From positions 1-64,000 of the forward strand of contig JAMPIL010000005.1 in assembly GCA_023662725.1 (NCBI GenBank): a DNA stretch of 64,000 bases. Direction: 5' to 3'. The notes under the pieces were generated by a model, which saw only the letters and a program-made list of their open reading frames with translations, was not told the origin of the DNA and ran no database searches. The translations under genes were made by a program, and so were the position numbers. This DNA is from Ruminococcus flavefaciens. GTDB taxonomy: Bacteria; Bacillota; Clostridia; Oscillospirales; Ruminococcaceae. Shown piece by piece: positions 35,293 through 45,312 of the stretch; the first letter of the stretch is position 1, and every line of letters begins with the position of its first letter.

Positions 35293-35838
35293 ATGTCAAG
35301 AATCGGTAAAATGCCCATCAGCATTCCTGCAGGTGTAGAGGTTAAAAACGAAAACAACCTTATCACAGTTAAGGGACCCAAGGGCGAGCTTACAAGACAG
35401 TTCAACACAGAGCTCGGCATTGAGGTTGCTGAAGGTGTAATCACAGTTACAAGACCAAGCGACGATAAGAAGCATCGTTCACTTCACGGTCTTACAAGAA
35501 CACTTATCGCCAACATGGTTGAAGGTGTTACAAACGGATATTCAAAAACTCTCGAGATCGAGGGTGTCGGCTACCGTGCTGCAAAGCAGGGAACAAAGGT
35601 TACTCTTAGCCTTGGTTACTCACATCCTGTTGTTATCGAGGAAACAGACGCTATCAAGCTCGATGTTCCTCAGCCAAACAAGATCGTTGTAAGCGGTATC
35701 GACAAGCAGGCTGTAGGTCAGTTTGCAGCTGAAGTTCGTGAAAAGCGTCCGCCTGAGCCTTATAAGGGCAAGGGAATCAGATATGCCGGCGAACATATCA
35801 TCCGCAAGGAAGGTAAGGCCGGTAAGGGCAAGAAGTAA
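35293..35838 (+). CDS. rplF: ribosomal protein L6
   Basis: 181 residues. [18 protein letters not shown] and the C-terminal signature [20 protein letters not shown] identify L6, near the factor-binding site of the 50S subunit. RBS TAGGAGG upstream; 16 bases after rpsH. Confidence 0.98.
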   Translation: MSRIGKMPISIPAGVEVKNENNLITVKGPKGELTRQFNTELGIEVAEGVITVTRPSDDKKHRSLHGLTRTLIANMVEGVTNGYSKTLEIEGVGYRAAKQGTKVTLSLGYSHPVVIEETDAIKLDVPQPNKIVVSGIDKQAVGQFAAEVREKRPPEPYKGKGIRYAGEHIIRKEGKAGKGKK

Positions 35839-35857
35839 TTAGAAGGAGCAAATTGCT

Positions 35858-36217
35858 ATGATTAAGAAATTTGACAGCAATAAGGCAAGATTAAAGAGAC
35901 ACCGCAGAGTTCGTGCTAAGATCTCAGGAACTCCCGAGCGTCCTCGTCTCAATGTGTTCCGTTCAACAAAGCATATCTATGCTCAGATTATAGATGATGT
36001 AAACGGTGTTACTCTTGCTTCTGCATCAAGCATGGATAAGGGCTTTGAGGGCAACGGCGGCAACGTTGAAGGCGCTCGCAAGGTCGGCGAAATGATCGCT
36101 AAGAATGCAGCAGAAAAGGGTATCAGCGATGTTGTTTTCGACAGAGGCGGCTACCTTTATCACGGACGTGTTAAGGAACTCGCTGAAGGCGCACGTGAAA
36201 ACGGATTAAAGTTCTAA
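35858..36217 (+). CDS. rplR: ribosomal protein L18
   Basis: 119 residues. [20 protein letters not shown], the [13 protein letters not shown] strand and [20 protein letters not shown] are L18 signatures. It binds 5S rRNA with L5. RBS AGAAGGAG upstream. Confidence 0.98.
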   Translation: MIKKFDSNKARLKRHRRVRAKISGTPERPRLNVFRSTKHIYAQIIDDVNGVTLASASSMDKGFEGNGGNVEGARKVGEMIAKNAAEKGISDVVFDRGGYLYHGRVKELAEGARENGLKF

Positions 36218-36232
36218 GAGGGAGGTAAAACA

Positions 36233-36733
36233 ATGGCTAATATTGAAACACAGGCTCCTGAATTCGTTGAAAAGGTTGTTGCAATTAACAGAGTTTCAAA
36301 AACTGTTAAGGGCGGCCGTATCATGAAGTTTGCCGCACTCGTTGTTGTCGGCGACGGCAACGGAACAGTAGGCTTTGGCCTTGGTAAATCCGGAGAAGTT
36401 CCGGATGCAATCCGCAAGGGTATTGAAGACGCTAAGAAGAACCTTAAGAAGGTTGCTCTCAAGGGAACAACAATTCCTCATGAGATCGTTGGCGAATTCG
36501 GCGCAGGCAGAGTTCTTATGAAGCCCGCTGCACCCGGTACCGGTGTTATCGCCGGCGGTCCGGTTCGTGCCGTAATCGAGGTTGCAGGCATCAAGGATAT
36601 CAGAACAAAGTCACTTCGTTCCAATAACCCCTGCAACGTAGTAAGAGCTACTATCAACGGTCTTACATCTTGCACTTCTGCTAAGGAAGTTGCTGCTAAG
36701 AGAGGCAAGACTGTTAAGGAAATTTTAGGTTAA
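36233..36733 (+). CDS. rpsE: ribosomal protein S5
   Basis: 166 residues. [20 protein letters not shown], then [20 protein letters not shown] are the S5 hallmark, with [20 protein letters not shown] in the C-terminal half. It acts in decoding accuracy and mRNA helicase activity. RBS GGGAGG upstream. Confidence 0.98.
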   Translation: MANIETQAPEFVEKVVAINRVSKTVKGGRIMKFAALVVVGDGNGTVGFGLGKSGEVPDAIRKGIEDAKKNLKKVALKGTTIPHEIVGEFGAGRVLMKPAAPGTGVIAGGPVRAVIEVAGIKDIRTKSLRSNNPCNVVRATINGLTSCTSAKEVAAKRGKTVKEILG

Positions 36734-36750
36734 GAGGAGGCAGTAACACC

Positions 36751-36927
36751 ATGGCAAAGAACATCAAGCTCGTTAAGAGCCTTATCGGAAGAAAGAAAGA
36801 CCAGATTGCTACTGCTCAGTCACTTGGCCTCAAAAAGGTCGGCGACGTAACTACTCAGCCCGATAATGAGCAGACACAGGGCAAAATCAACAAAATCTCA
36901 CACCTCGTTGAGGTTACAGAAGCGTAA
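36751..36927 (+). CDS. rpmD: ribosomal protein L30
   Basis: 58 residues: [20 protein letters not shown], then [36 protein letters not shown]. Position between S5 and L15 and the beta-alpha-beta pattern fix the identity. RBS GAGGAGG 11 bases upstream. Confidence 0.97.
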   Translation: MAKNIKLVKSLIGRKKDQIATAQSLGLKKVGDVTTQPDNEQTQGKINKISHLVEVTEA

Positions 36928-36945
36928 GCAAGGAGGTGCAAATAT

Positions 36946-37386
36946 ATGAAAATTCATGAATTAACTCCAGCACCAGATTCAAACAAGGCTGTTAAGCGTA
37001 TCGGAAGAGGTCATGGTTCCGGAAACGGAAAGACTGCCGGTAAGGGCCATAAGGGTCAGAACGCACGTTCAGGCGGCGGTGTTAGAATCGGTTTTGAAGG
37101 CGGACAGATGCCTCTTACAAGAAGAATTCCTAAGAGGGGCTTCAATAACATATTCGCTACAAAGTATGCTATCGTTAACGTATCTGATCTTAACAAGTTT
37201 AAGGACGGTACTGTTGTTGATACAGAGCTTCTTATGGCTTCAGGCCTTGTTAAAAAGGTTTATGACGGCGTTAAGATCCTCGGCAACGGAGAGCTTACTT
37301 CTAATTTAACTGTAAAGGCTGCTAAATTCTCACAGAGCGCTATCGAAAAAATCGAAAAGGCTGGCGGGAAGGCAGAGGTGATGTAA
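36946..37386 (+). CDS. rplO: ribosomal protein L15
   Basis: 146 residues. [20 protein letters not shown] and the Gly-rich extension [38 protein letters not shown] are diagnostic. A late 50S assembly protein. secY begins one base after its stop. Confidence 0.98.
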   Translation: MKIHELTPAPDSNKAVKRIGRGHGSGNGKTAGKGHKGQNARSGGGVRIGFEGGQMPLTRRIPKRGFNNIFATKYAIVNVSDLNKFKDGTVVDTELLMASGLVKKVYDGVKILGNGELTSNLTVKAAKFSQSAIEKIEKAGGKAEVM

Positions 37387-37387
37387 C

Positions 37388-38713
37388 GTGTTCCAGACCC
37401 TGAAAAAGGCTTGGGGAGTTCCGGAGATCCGTAAAAAACTCCTTTACACATTACTCATGATCATCATTTTCAGATTCGGAAGCGCCGTAACTGTTCCGTT
37501 CCTTAATTCAGATGTTGTAAAAACCTGGATGGACAGCAACGCAACAGACGGAAACTTCCTTGAATATCTGAACGTAATCACCGGTGGTGCGCTTTCACAA
37601 TCCACCATATTCTCATTATCAATCACACCGTTCATCAACGCTTCGATCATAATGCAGCTTCTAACATATGCGCTGCCGCCTCTTGAACGTCTCAGGAATG
37701 AGGGTGAAGAGGGAAGAAAGAAAATTGAAAAGATAACTTCTATCGTTTCAATCGTTCTTGCGTTCGTTATGTCTTACGCTTATTATATAACGCTGACACG
37801 AATGACAGATTCTAACGGCAATGCGGCTGTTAAATATCTTGGAAAAGATTTCGCTCATTATTTCTCCGCAGCAGTAATTATTCTCTGCTTCGTTGCAGGC
37901 GCTGCGCTCGTTGTATGGATGGGTAACAGAATAAGCGATAAGGGTATCGGAAACGGTATTTCCATGCTGCTCTTCGCAGGTATCGCTGCAAGATTCCCAA
38001 CCGACGCCGGTCTTCTCATTGATCTTACAAAGAGAACTCCGGAAAAATACCTCTTCGTATCGATCGGTTATCTTGTTTTCTTAATTGCGGAAATCGCTTT
38101 CATCGTTTTCATGAACGAATCAGAAAGAAGAATTCCGATACAGTATGCAAAGCGTGTTGTAGGAAGAAAACAGTACGGCGGACAGAAAACACATATTCCG
38201 ATAAAGGTTTGCATGAGCGGCGTTATGCCGATCATCTTCGCTATGTCGTTTATGGCTCTTCCGCAGACAATTCAGCTTTTCAAGCCTGATACTAAAAGTT
38301 CAGGATTCTATCATGGGTTCTGCCAGTTCTTCAGCAGAACAAACTGGACTTACGCTGTTATGTACTTCTTACTGATTATCGCATTTAACTATTTCTATGT
38401 TTCAATCCAGTATAATCCAATTGAAATGGCTAACAATCTTCGTCAGAGCAACGGCGGTATTCCCGGTATAAGACCCGGCAAGCCTACTTCCGACTACATT
38501 CAGAAGGTTCTCTCAAAGATCACTTTGGTCGGAGCTTTCTTCCTCGGAGTTATTGCTGTTATCCCGATCTTCATGGGTATGGCAGACGGAAACCTTCAGT
38601 CGCTTTCAATGGGCGGTACTACAATTCTTATCTCGGTAAGCGTTGCGCTTGAAACAACAAGAACACTTGAATCACATCTTATGATGCGTCATCATAAGGG
38701 CTTCTTAAAGTAA
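37388..38713 (+). CDS. secY: SecY preprotein translocase subunit
   Basis: 441 residues from GTG 37388, right after the L15 stop with GGCAGAGG inside rplO. Ten membrane helices; the conserved plug and pore stretch GGALSQSTIFSLSITPFINA and the cytoplasmic loop NLRQSNGGIPGIRPGKPT are present. It forms the protein-conducting channel used by the many signal-peptide proteins in this window. Confidence 0.97.
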   Translation: MFQTLKKAWGVPEIRKKLLYTLLMIIIFRFGSAVTVPFLNSDVVKTWMDSNATDGNFLEYLNVITGGALSQSTIFSLSITPFINASIIMQLLTYALPPLERLRNEGEEGRKKIEKITSIVSIVLAFVMSYAYYITLTRMTDSNGNAAVKYLGKDFAHYFSAAVIILCFVAGAALVVWMGNRISDKGIGNGISMLLFAGIAARFPTDAGLLIDLTKRTPEKYLFVSIGYLVFLIAEIAFIVFMNESERRIPIQYAKRVVGRKQYGGQKTHIPIKVCMSGVMPIIFAMSFMALPQTIQLFKPDTKSSGFYHGFCQFFSRTNWTYAVMYFLLIIAFNYFYVSIQYNPIEMANNLRQSNGGIPGIRPGKPTSDYIQKVLSKITLVGAFFLGVIAVIPIFMGMADGNLQSLSMGGTTILISVSVALETTRTLESHLMMRHHKGFLK

Positions 38714-38727
38714 AGGAGGAACGTTTT

Positions 38728-39366
38728 ATGAACCTTATCTTTTTAGGCGCTCCCGGCGCAGGAAAGGGAACACAGGCTGAGGTAGTTTCCGAAGCTTTGA
38801 ATATCCCACAGATTTCAACAGGCAATATTCTTCGTGAGGCTGCTAAAAACGGCACCGAGTATGGTCTTAAGGCTAAGGCTGCTATGGATTCCGGCGCTCT
38901 CGTTTCCGATGAAATCGTAATCGGAATTCTTAAAGAGAGAATCGCTCAGGATGACTGCCAGAACGGCTTTATCCTTGATGGTTTCCCAAGAACAGTTCCA
39001 CAGGCAGAGGCTCTTGACGCTATGAACATTAAGATCGATAAGGTTATCGAAATTAATGTAGCCGATGAAACTATCAAGCAGAGAGTTTCAGGCAGAAGAG
39101 TCTGCCAGGGCTGCGGAGCTTCTTACCATATCGATTATAAGCCTTCCAAGGTTGAAGGCGTTTGCGATAAGTGCGGCGATAAAACTGTTATCCGTAAGGA
39201 TGACCAGCCGGAGGTTGTTCTCGAAAGACTCGCAACTTATCACGAAAAAACAGCTCCTTTAAAGGATTACTACGAAAAACAGGGCAAGCTTGTTACTGTA
39301 GAAGGTCAGGAAGAGGTTGCTGATACATCAAAACTCACTCTTGCAGCAGTAGGAGCAGAGAACTGA
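38728..39366 (+). CDS. adk: adenylate kinase, zinc LID type
   Basis: 212 residues. The P-loop FLGAPGAGKGTQAE, DGFPRTVPQAEAL, and a LID domain with two CXXC pairs (RVCQGCGASYHI and VCDKCGDK) show a zinc-stabilised long-form enzyme. It balances ATP, ADP and AMP. Its stop overlaps the map start by one base. Confidence 0.98.
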   Translation: MNLIFLGAPGAGKGTQAEVVSEALNIPQISTGNILREAAKNGTEYGLKAKAAMDSGALVSDEIVIGILKERIAQDDCQNGFILDGFPRTVPQAEALDAMNIKIDKVIEINVADETIKQRVSGRRVCQGCGASYHIDYKPSKVEGVCDKCGDKTVIRKDDQPEVVLERLATYHEKTAPLKDYYEKQGKLVTVEGQEEVADTSKLTLAAVGAEN

Positions 39367-40118
39367 TGAGTATTACTATCAAATCAAAGTCCGAACTCGC
39401 CATAATGCGTGAAGCAGGTAGAATTACCTGCGGCGCAATATGGTATGCGGGCGAAAGATTAAAGCCGGGTATGTCAACGCTCGATGTTGATAAGCTTGTC
39501 GGCGAATATTACGCAAGACACGGCTGTAAATCCTGCTTTAAAGGTCTTTATGGATTTCCTGCAAATGCCTGTATTTCAGTTAATGAAGAGGTAATTCACG
39601 GAATTCCGAAAGCAAGCCACAGGCTTAAGGAAGGCGATATTGTCAGCATTGATACCGGAGCCGCTTATAAAGGCTTCAACGGCGACAGCTGCTGGACTTT
39701 TCCTGTTGGTAAAATTTCTGATGAGGCTAAGGCATTGCTTGAGGTAACTGAGAAAAGCCTTTACGAAGGTATTGCTCAGGCTCAGGTGGGCGCAAGAATC
39801 GGAGATATTTCTCATGCTGTTGAAGAGTATTGTGCTTCACGAGGCTACGGAATCGTAAGAAATTACTGCGGCCACGGTATCGGCAGAGAGGTTCACGAAT
39901 CGCCGGAGATACCGAACTGGGGACGGACAGGTCACGGTTCAAGGCTTGTCTCAGGTATGACGATATGCATCGAGCCTATGATAAACGTAAAGGGCGACGA
40001 TGTTAAAACTCTCAAAGACGGTTGGACTGTGGTTACCAAAAATGGTTCGCTGTCGGCTCATTTCGAGCATACAATCGCAATAACTCCTGACGGTCCCGTC
40101 ATTATGACACAGCCCTGA
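39366..40118 (+). CDS. map: methionine aminopeptidase type I
   Basis: 250 residues. Metal ligands are recognisable in VSIDTGAAYKGFNGDSCWTF (both Asp), CGHGIGREVHE (His), CIEPM (Glu) and SAHFEHTIA (Glu). It removes the initiator methionine from nascent proteins. Coupled to adk through a TGATG overlap. Confidence 0.98.
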   Translation: MSITIKSKSELAIMREAGRITCGAIWYAGERLKPGMSTLDVDKLVGEYYARHGCKSCFKGLYGFPANACISVNEEVIHGIPKASHRLKEGDIVSIDTGAAYKGFNGDSCWTFPVGKISDEAKALLEVTEKSLYEGIAQAQVGARIGDISHAVEEYCASRGYGIVRNYCGHGIGREVHESPEIPNWGRTGHGSRLVSGMTICIEPMINVKGDDVKTLKDGWTVVTKNGSLSAHFEHTIAITPDGPVIMTQP

Positions 40119-40133
40119 CGGAGGGAATATATT

Positions 40134-40376
40134 GTGAAGCTAAGTAAAGGCTCGGTTGTTATAGCGGATGCCGGAAGAGACTGCGGAGGTTTCTTTGCAG
40201 TGATCGAAATATCCGAAAAATATTGCTTGATCGCAGACGGCAAAAGCAGACGGCTTTCAAGTCCGAAGCGAAAAAGCGTTAAACACATCCATATGACAAA
40301 CAGTATGATAGATTTAAACGATATAACTGATAAAAAACTCAGAAAACTGCTGAACGGAATTAAGGCGGCTGAGTAA
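40134..40376 (+). CDS. KOW-domain RNA-binding protein
   Basis: 80 residues from GTG 40134 (GGAGGG upstream). [20 protein letters not shown] is a KOW motif resembling archaeal and eukaryotic L14e/L27e; the rest is basic ([17 protein letters not shown]). Firmicutes often carry such a gene between map and infA, which fits here. Probably ribosome-associated, but its exact role is unknown. Confidence 0.85.
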   Translation: MKLSKGSVVIADAGRDCGGFFAVIEISEKYCLIADGKSRRLSSPKRKSVKHIHMTNSMIDLNDITDKKLRKLLNGIKAAE

Positions 40377-40392
40377 AGGGAGGTTATGCAAG

Positions 40393-40611
40393 GTGTCCAA
40401 GGAAGATGTAATCGAGGTTGAGGGCGTTGTAACAGACGCACTGCCTAACGCAATGTTCAAGGTTCAGCTTGAAAACGGTCACGAGGTTTTATCACACGTT
40501 TCCGGCAAGCTCAGAATGAATTATATCAGAATCGTGCCAGGTGATAAGGTAAAGCTTGAAATGTCTCCGTACGATCTTTCAAAAGGCAGAATCACATGGC
40601 GTGTTAAGTAA
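40393..40611 (+). CDS. infA: translation initiation factor IF-1
   Basis: 72 residues from GTG 40393 with GGGAGG upstream. An S1/OB fold: [60 protein letters not shown]. It blocks the A site during initiation. Normal place before rpmJ. Confidence 0.98.
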   Translation: MSKEDVIEVEGVVTDALPNAMFKVQLENGHEVLSHVSGKLRMNYIRIVPGDKVKLEMSPYDLSKGRITWRVK

Positions 40612-40673
40612 AGAATACAGGGTATCTGAACAACAAACAGAGTATCCCATATCCGCTAAAGGAGGTATTTTCA

Positions 40674-40787
40674 ATGAAAGTCAGACCTTCAGTAAAACCT
40701 ATTTGCGAAAAGTGCAAGGTTATTAAACGTAAAGGCAGAATTATGGTAATCTGCGAAAACCCAAAGCATAAGCAGCGTCAGGGTTAA
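40674..40787 (+). CDS. rpmJ: ribosomal protein L36
   Basis: 37 residues: [20 protein letters not shown], then [17 protein letters not shown]. The zinc ligands C, C, C and H (CEKC and CENPKH) are all present, so this is the zinc form. RBS AAAGGAGG upstream. Confidence 0.98.
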   Translation: MKVRPSVKPICEKCKVIKRKGRIMVICENPKHKQRQG

Positions 40788-40822
40788 TCCCCGAAACGCA
40801 TTAATGGAGGTGCAATTTTAAT

Positions 40823-41191
40823 ATGGCAAGAATAGCCGGTGTTGACCTTCCAAAGAATAAGAGAATCGAAATCGGTCTCACTTATATCTACGGAATCGGT
40901 CGTCAGACTGCAACAACTATCCTCGCTAATACAGGCGTAAATCCGGATACAAGAGTAAAGGATCTCGCTGAAGAGGACGTAGCTAAGCTTCGTGACTATA
41001 TCGACGCAAATCACACAGTAGAGGGTGACCTCCGCCGTGAAGTTGCTCTTAATATCAAAAGACTTGTTGAAATAGGCTGCTACAGAGGCGTTCGTCACCG
41101 TAAGGGTCTTCCTGTAAGAGGACAGAGAACAAAGACAAACGCAAGAACTCGTAAGGGTCCTGTTAAGACTATCGCTAACAAGAAGAAGTAA
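40823..41191 (+). CDS. rpsM: ribosomal protein S13
   Basis: 122 residues. [20 protein letters not shown] and [27 protein letters not shown] identify S13, a 30S head protein that contacts P-site tRNA and 50S. RBS TGGAGG upstream. First r-protein of the alpha operon segment. Confidence 0.98.
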   Translation: MARIAGVDLPKNKRIEIGLTYIYGIGRQTATTILANTGVNPDTRVKDLAEEDVAKLRDYIDANHTVEGDLRREVALNIKRLVEIGCYRGVRHRKGLPVRGQRTKTNARTRKGPVKTIANKKK

Positions 41192-41205
41192 GGAGGTTAT
41201 GAGCT

Positions 41206-41610
41206 TTGGCACAGCAGAAGGGTAAAAAGGTTTCTACAATCAGAAGACGTAGAGAGCGTAAGAACATCGAAAGCGGCGCAGTTCATATTCAGTCCACTTT
41301 CAATAACACAATCGTAACTATCACAGATACAGCCGGAAACGCTATTTCATGGGCAAGTGCAGGCGAGCTTGGTTTCAGAGGTTCTAAGAAATCAACTCCG
41401 TTCGCAGCTCAGACAGCGGCAGAAACAGCAGCAAAGGCTGCTATGGAACACGGCCTTAAGAATGTTGAAGTTTACGTTAAGGGACCGGGCGCTGGTCGTG
41501 AAGCAGCTATCAGAGCGCTTCAGACAGTTGGCCTTGAGGTTAAAATGATCAAGGATGTAACCCCTATCCCGCATAATGGATGCCGTCCGCCTAAGAGACG
41601 TCGTGTCTAA
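41206..41610 (+). CDS. rpsK: ribosomal protein S11
   Basis: 134 residues from TTG 41206, with AAGGAGG at 41190-41196. [20 protein letters not shown] and [13 protein letters not shown] at the end are S11 signatures. It forms the mRNA exit platform with S18. Confidence 0.98.
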   Translation: MAQQKGKKVSTIRRRRERKNIESGAVHIQSTFNNTIVTITDTAGNAISWASAGELGFRGSKKSTPFAAQTAAETAAKAAMEHGLKNVEVYVKGPGAGREAAIRALQTVGLEVKMIKDVTPIPHNGCRPPKRRRV

Positions 41611-41631
41611 TCATATAGGAGGTGTTTTAAA

Positions 41632-42231
41632 ATGGCAGTACAGAAAGAACCAATTCTTAAAAAGTGCAGATATCTGGGTATCAGTCCCGCAGTTATGGGC
41701 GTTTCCAAGAAGGAATCTATCCGCTTTAAGAATGCAAATAACAGAAAGAAGATCTCTGAATACGGTCTTCAGCTTAAAGAAAAGCAGAAGCTCAAGTTCA
41801 TCTACGGCGTACTCGAAAAGCAGTTTTACCACTACTTCGAGATCGCTTCCAAGATGGAGGGCAAAGCCGGTGATAACCTGATCACTTGTCTTGAATCAAG
41901 ACTCGACAGCGTTGTTTACAGAATGGGTCTCGCTCTTACAAGAAGAGAAGCAAGACAGCTTGTTGTTCACAGCCACTATACTGTAAACGGACAGAAGGTT
42001 AATATCCCTTCCTACAGAGTTAAGCCGGGCGATGTTATCGCTCTTCGTGAAAAAGACAGAACCTCTGATAAGTTCAAGGCTACTGTTGAAGAAACAAAAG
42101 ACAGACTCGTTCCTGTTTGGCTCACAACTAATAAGGATGATTTCTCTGCAACAGTAAATCGTCTTCCCTCGGCTGATGATATTGATTACGAGGTTGCAAC
42201 ACACCTTATCGTCGAGCTGTACTCCAAGTAA
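41632..42231 (+). CDS. rpsD: ribosomal protein S4
   Basis: 199 residues. The S4 domain is RLDSVVYRMGLALTRREARQ, LVVHSHYTVNGQKVNIPSYR. A primary 16S binder and, in Bacillus, autoregulator of its own gene; the N-terminus lacks the four-cysteine zinc site, as in cysteine-free S4 proteins. RBS AGGAGG upstream. Confidence 0.97.
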   Translation: MAVQKEPILKKCRYLGISPAVMGVSKKESIRFKNANNRKKISEYGLQLKEKQKLKFIYGVLEKQFYHYFEIASKMEGKAGDNLITCLESRLDSVVYRMGLALTRREARQLVVHSHYTVNGQKVNIPSYRVKPGDVIALREKDRTSDKFKATVEETKDRLVPVWLTTNKDDFSATVNRLPSADDIDYEVATHLIVELYSK

Positions 42232-42294
42232 TAATAATTTACTTGATTCATCAGAACTCGAAATAAACAGTTATTGTGAAATAGGAGGGTTTTT

Positions 42295-43260
42295 ATGCTG
42301 GAAAAAATTAATAAGCCTGATATTGATATTGTCGAGCTTAAAAGTGACGGCAAATACGGCAAATTCGTTTTAGCACCGCTGGAGCGTGGATACGGTATTA
42401 CACTTGGAAACAGCCTCAGACGTGTGCTGCTCTCCTCACTTCCGGGTGTGGCTGTAACATCCGTAAAGCTTTCGGGCAAGGACGGTACGGTTCACCATGA
42501 GTTGTCAACTATTCCGGGTGTAAAAGAGGATGTAACAGAAATCATTCTCAGCATCAAGGGTCTTACTGCTAAGCTCTACGGAGAAGGCCCGAAAACGGTC
42601 TATATAGAGGCAGAGGGAGAATGCGAAATAACCGCCGGAGATATAAAAACCGACTCTGAGGTTAATATTCTTGATCCCGGTATGCATATTGCAACGCTGG
42701 GAAAGGACGCTAAGCTTTATATGGAAATTACTATCGACAGAGGAAGAGGCTATGTTTCGGCAGAACGCAATAAGAAACAGATAAGCCTTCCGGTTGATGT
42801 AATTGCTGTAGACAGCATCTATACTCCTGTTCTGAAGGTAAACTACACGGTCGAGGATACTCGTCTGGGTCAGGTTACCGACTATGATAAGCTTACAATG
42901 GAGGTTTGGACCGACGGTACAATATCTGCAAAAGAAGCATTATCACAGGCAGCCAATCTCCTCAACGAGCATCTGAAGCTGTTCATTGACCTTTCAGAGG
43001 AATCTGGACTTGCTGAGGTCCTTGTTGAAAAGGACGAAAAGGGTAAGGAAAAAATCCTTGAGATGACCATTGAGGATCTTGACTTATCGGTGCGTTCATT
43101 CAATTGCTTAAAGCGTGCCGGAATTAATACCGTTGATGACTTGATCAACAAGTCTGAGGAAGAAATGATGAAGGTTAGAAACCTTGGAAAGAAATCTTTC
43201 GATGAGGTAAAAGAGAAGCTCCAGTCACTTGGCTTCGATCTTAGCTCTGAAGAGGAATAA
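42295..43260 (+). CDS. rpoA: RNA polymerase alpha subunit
   Basis: 321 residues. The N-terminal dimerisation domain has [35 protein letters not shown]. The C-terminal domain, which binds UP elements and activators, has [20 protein letters not shown] and [28 protein letters not shown] upstream; 63 bases after rpsD. Confidence 0.98.
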   Translation: MLEKINKPDIDIVELKSDGKYGKFVLAPLERGYGITLGNSLRRVLLSSLPGVAVTSVKLSGKDGTVHHELSTIPGVKEDVTEIILSIKGLTAKLYGEGPKTVYIEAEGECEITAGDIKTDSEVNILDPGMHIATLGKDAKLYMEITIDRGRGYVSAERNKKQISLPVDVIAVDSIYTPVLKVNYTVEDTRLGQVTDYDKLTMEVWTDGTISAKEALSQAANLLNEHLKLFIDLSEESGLAEVLVEKDEKGKEKILEMTIEDLDLSVRSFNCLKRAGINTVDDLINKSEEEMMKVRNLGKKSFDEVKEKLQSLGFDLSSEEE

Positions 43261-43309
43261 ACCACAAAATGTGCGTTTTGCGCACTGATACGAAAAGGAG
43301 TGAAATACA

Positions 43310-43651
43310 ATGCCGGGTACAAGAAAGCTGGGCAGAACAACTGACCATAGAAAGGCTATGCTCAGAGGCATGGTAACTTTCCTTCTTGAAAACGGTCAGA
43401 TTGAAACAACCGTTACAAGAGCAAAGGAAGTTCGTGCTGTTGCAGAAAAAATGATTACTATCGGTAAAAATGCTGATCTGCACTCCAAGCGTCAGGTATT
43501 AGCTTATGTTACAAAGGAATCCGTTGCAAAGAAGCTTTTCGACGAGATCTCTCCTAAGTATGCCGACAGAAACGGCGGTTATACACAGATCGTAAAGATC
43601 GGACCACGCCGTGGCGACGCTGCTGAAATGGCTATCATCAAGCTCGTTTGA
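43310..43651 (+). CDS. rplQ: ribosomal protein L17
   Basis: 113 residues. [20 protein letters not shown] and [20 protein letters not shown] are L17 signatures. It lies near the tunnel exit. Last gene of the ribosomal cluster; the terminator follows after 23 bases. Confidence 0.98.
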   Translation: MPGTRKLGRTTDHRKAMLRGMVTFLLENGQIETTVTRAKEVRAVAEKMITIGKNADLHSKRQVLAYVTKESVAKKLFDEISPKYADRNGGYTQIVKIGPRRGDAAEMAIIKLV

Positions 43652-43674
43652 TCGCAGATTCGATATAAAAACAG

Positions 43675-43711
43675 GACTGCTGCATAATTATGCGGCGGTC
43701 TTTTTTGTTTT
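43675..43711 (+). terminator. terminator of the ribosomal protein cluster
   Basis: GACTGCTGCAT (43675-43685) pairs with ATGCGGCGGTC (43690-43700), with two G-T pairs, then TTTTTTGTTTT. Confidence 0.88.
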
Positions 43712-43765
43712 AATGAATGTAAAATGTGCACATACAGTTATATTAAATTTCAGACCATTCGTCAA

Positions 43766-43794
43766 TTGACTTTGTTAAAAGAAAATGATATAAT
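43766..43794 (+). promoter_or_regulatory. promoter of the broken protease gene
   Basis: TTGACT (43766-43771) and TATAAT (43789-43794) with a 17-base spacer. The signal is intact although the gene behind it is damaged. Confidence 0.75.
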
Positions 43795-43836
43795 ACAAAT
43801 ATAAAACAAGTCTCAAGCGGTTAAGGTTGGATTTAG

Positions 43837-44537
43837 ATGAAAAATAAATTAATTGCATTAGCGGTTTCTTTATCATTGTTTTCGGCATAATGTAATACGT
43901 ATATGCCGGCGATACAAGTGGATGCCGCAAGTCGTACTATGAATTTAAAAGTTTATTTCGATGTGACGACAACAACGCAATATGGTGTTCCCGGTGCATT
44001 TTATACACGTTTTCCGAGAATTGCATCTAAAGTTCAGGGGTTTTATTTCGGTGCTTTTTCAATTAACCTTAATTTTACCAATCTAAAACAGGCTGATGTT
44101 ATTTCTACCGAAATGTCTAAATGTTTAACGGAATATGATAATACTAATTTTAACAGATATTGCGGAATAGTAGATGCATTATGCAGTTCAAGCCACCATA
44201 CAAACGTGTTTAAAGTAAGAGATGATTTTTTCAGCAAAACAGGTTTTAATACATCTAATTGTGTTGCTGTATATTTGTCCTGTGGTATATTTTGTCATGG
44301 CAACAATTCAGCTCATGGTAATACATTTACTGCTTATGATTTTCTTGAAGTCAGAGATAGTGATTATGTTAGGTATAATACATCACTTGCTGACACAAAA
44401 TATATTAATTATACATCGGAAGTATTAGCGCATGAAATAGGACATTTATATGGTGTTCTGGATCATTATAATACGGAATATGTAGTACTTGCAGAGAAAC
44501 CATTATGGCAAATGCAGATAATTATAATCATTCATAA
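43837..44537 (+). pseudogene. secreted metzincin-type metalloprotease, broken twice
   Basis: From ATG 43837 the frame reads a signal peptide (MKNKLIALAVSLSLFSA) and meets TAA at 43888-43890, then continues in the same frame through ASRTMNLKVYFDVTTTTQYG to the zinc motif EVLAHEIGHLYGVLDHYN (HExxHxxGxxDH). Near 44482 the frame slips: a single missing base would turn the observed reading into GSTCRETIMANADNYNHS with a stop at 44535-44537. That restored end supplies the Met-turn (IMAN) expected after a metzincin zinc site. One nonsense and one frameshift, both repaired by minimal changes, argue for recent loss. A truncated protein from 43903 is possible but would lack export and the Met-turn. Confidence 0.75.
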
Positions 44538-44549
44538 GGGGGCGTTATC

Positions 44550-45176
44550 ATGAAAAAATATTTATCTTTGTTAATGTGCATATTAGCTCTTGTAAGCTGT
44601 GGAAAAAATGTTGCAGATGAAGAAAAGGCAAACGTTGCTGAAACGACAGTGGTAATTTCACCTAAAGAAACAACAAATGTACGTGAGGATGAAGTAATAA
44701 GCTGTGATATTATCGATACTACATTTTACAACAGCATTGAAGAGCTTAAAGAAGCGTATTCCGCTGCTCAGGGTTACAGTGCTGATGAGAAAGATGTAGA
44801 TTTTCCTTACGCTCTTGCTTATGATGAAAATAAATATGAGCCGGATAAAATTTATGCTGAGCCTAATAATTACCACCATTATTCATTTAAAGATAAAGAA
44901 ACAGGAAAGTATGTTACTATTGGCATAAGCTATGCAACATATCTTACGGGAATTGAACAGTATTTTGAAGAAAATCCCAACGCAGAGCCTTATACAATAG
45001 AAACTGAAAAAGAACGCTTCAATGTAGCATTGCTTAAAACCCCTTACATTCCGGAAGAGAATTATGGCGTATTGTATATTCCAAAAGAACATTTTGAAGT
45101 TACAATATATGCAGATTATTCCACAAAAGAAGAAATCATCGAATACGTTGATGATTTTGAAATTGAACCAGTATAA
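44550..45176 (+). CDS. lipoprotein of unknown function
   Basis: 208 residues. Lipoprotein signal peptide MKKYLSLLMCILALVSCGKN with lipobox LVSC, then a Thr/Glu-rich linker. The mature part is acidic and aromatic, with no family recognised. RBS AAGGGGG precedes the ATG by 9 bases. It follows the broken protease by 12 bases and probably shared its transcript, so it may have been its surface partner or immunity-like companion; this is inference only. Confidence 0.8.
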   Translation: MKKYLSLLMCILALVSCGKNVADEEKANVAETTVVISPKETTNVREDEVISCDIIDTTFYNSIEELKEAYSAAQGYSADEKDVDFPYALAYDENKYEPDKIYAEPNNYHHYSFKDKETGKYVTIGISYATYLTGIEQYFEENPNAEPYTIETEKERFNVALLKTPYIPEENYGVLYIPKEHFEVTIYADYSTKEEIIEYVDDFEIEPV

Positions 45177-45187
45177 ATAGTTGATCT

Positions 45188-45220
45188 GAGCCGCTTTTAA
45201 AAAGCGGCTTAAATTTTATA
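45188..45220 (+). terminator. terminator of the lipoprotein gene
   Basis: AGCCGCTT (45189-45196) pairs with AAGCGGCT (45202-45209), followed by TAAATTTTATATT. The T tract is interrupted, so it is moderately strong. Confidence 0.65.
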
Positions 45221-45230
45221 TTAAAATTGA

Positions 45231-45259
45231 TTGACAATGTCGTAGTTTTGCGGTATAAT
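45231..45259 (+). promoter_or_regulatory. promoter of the two-component system
   Basis: TTGACA (45231-45236) and TATAAT (45254-45259) with a 17-base spacer, 53 bases before the response regulator ATG. Confidence 0.82.
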
Positions 45260-45312
45260 TAATATAGATTATAATTAAATTTTGGAATAATAAAGAAAAG
45301 GAGCTAAGAAAA

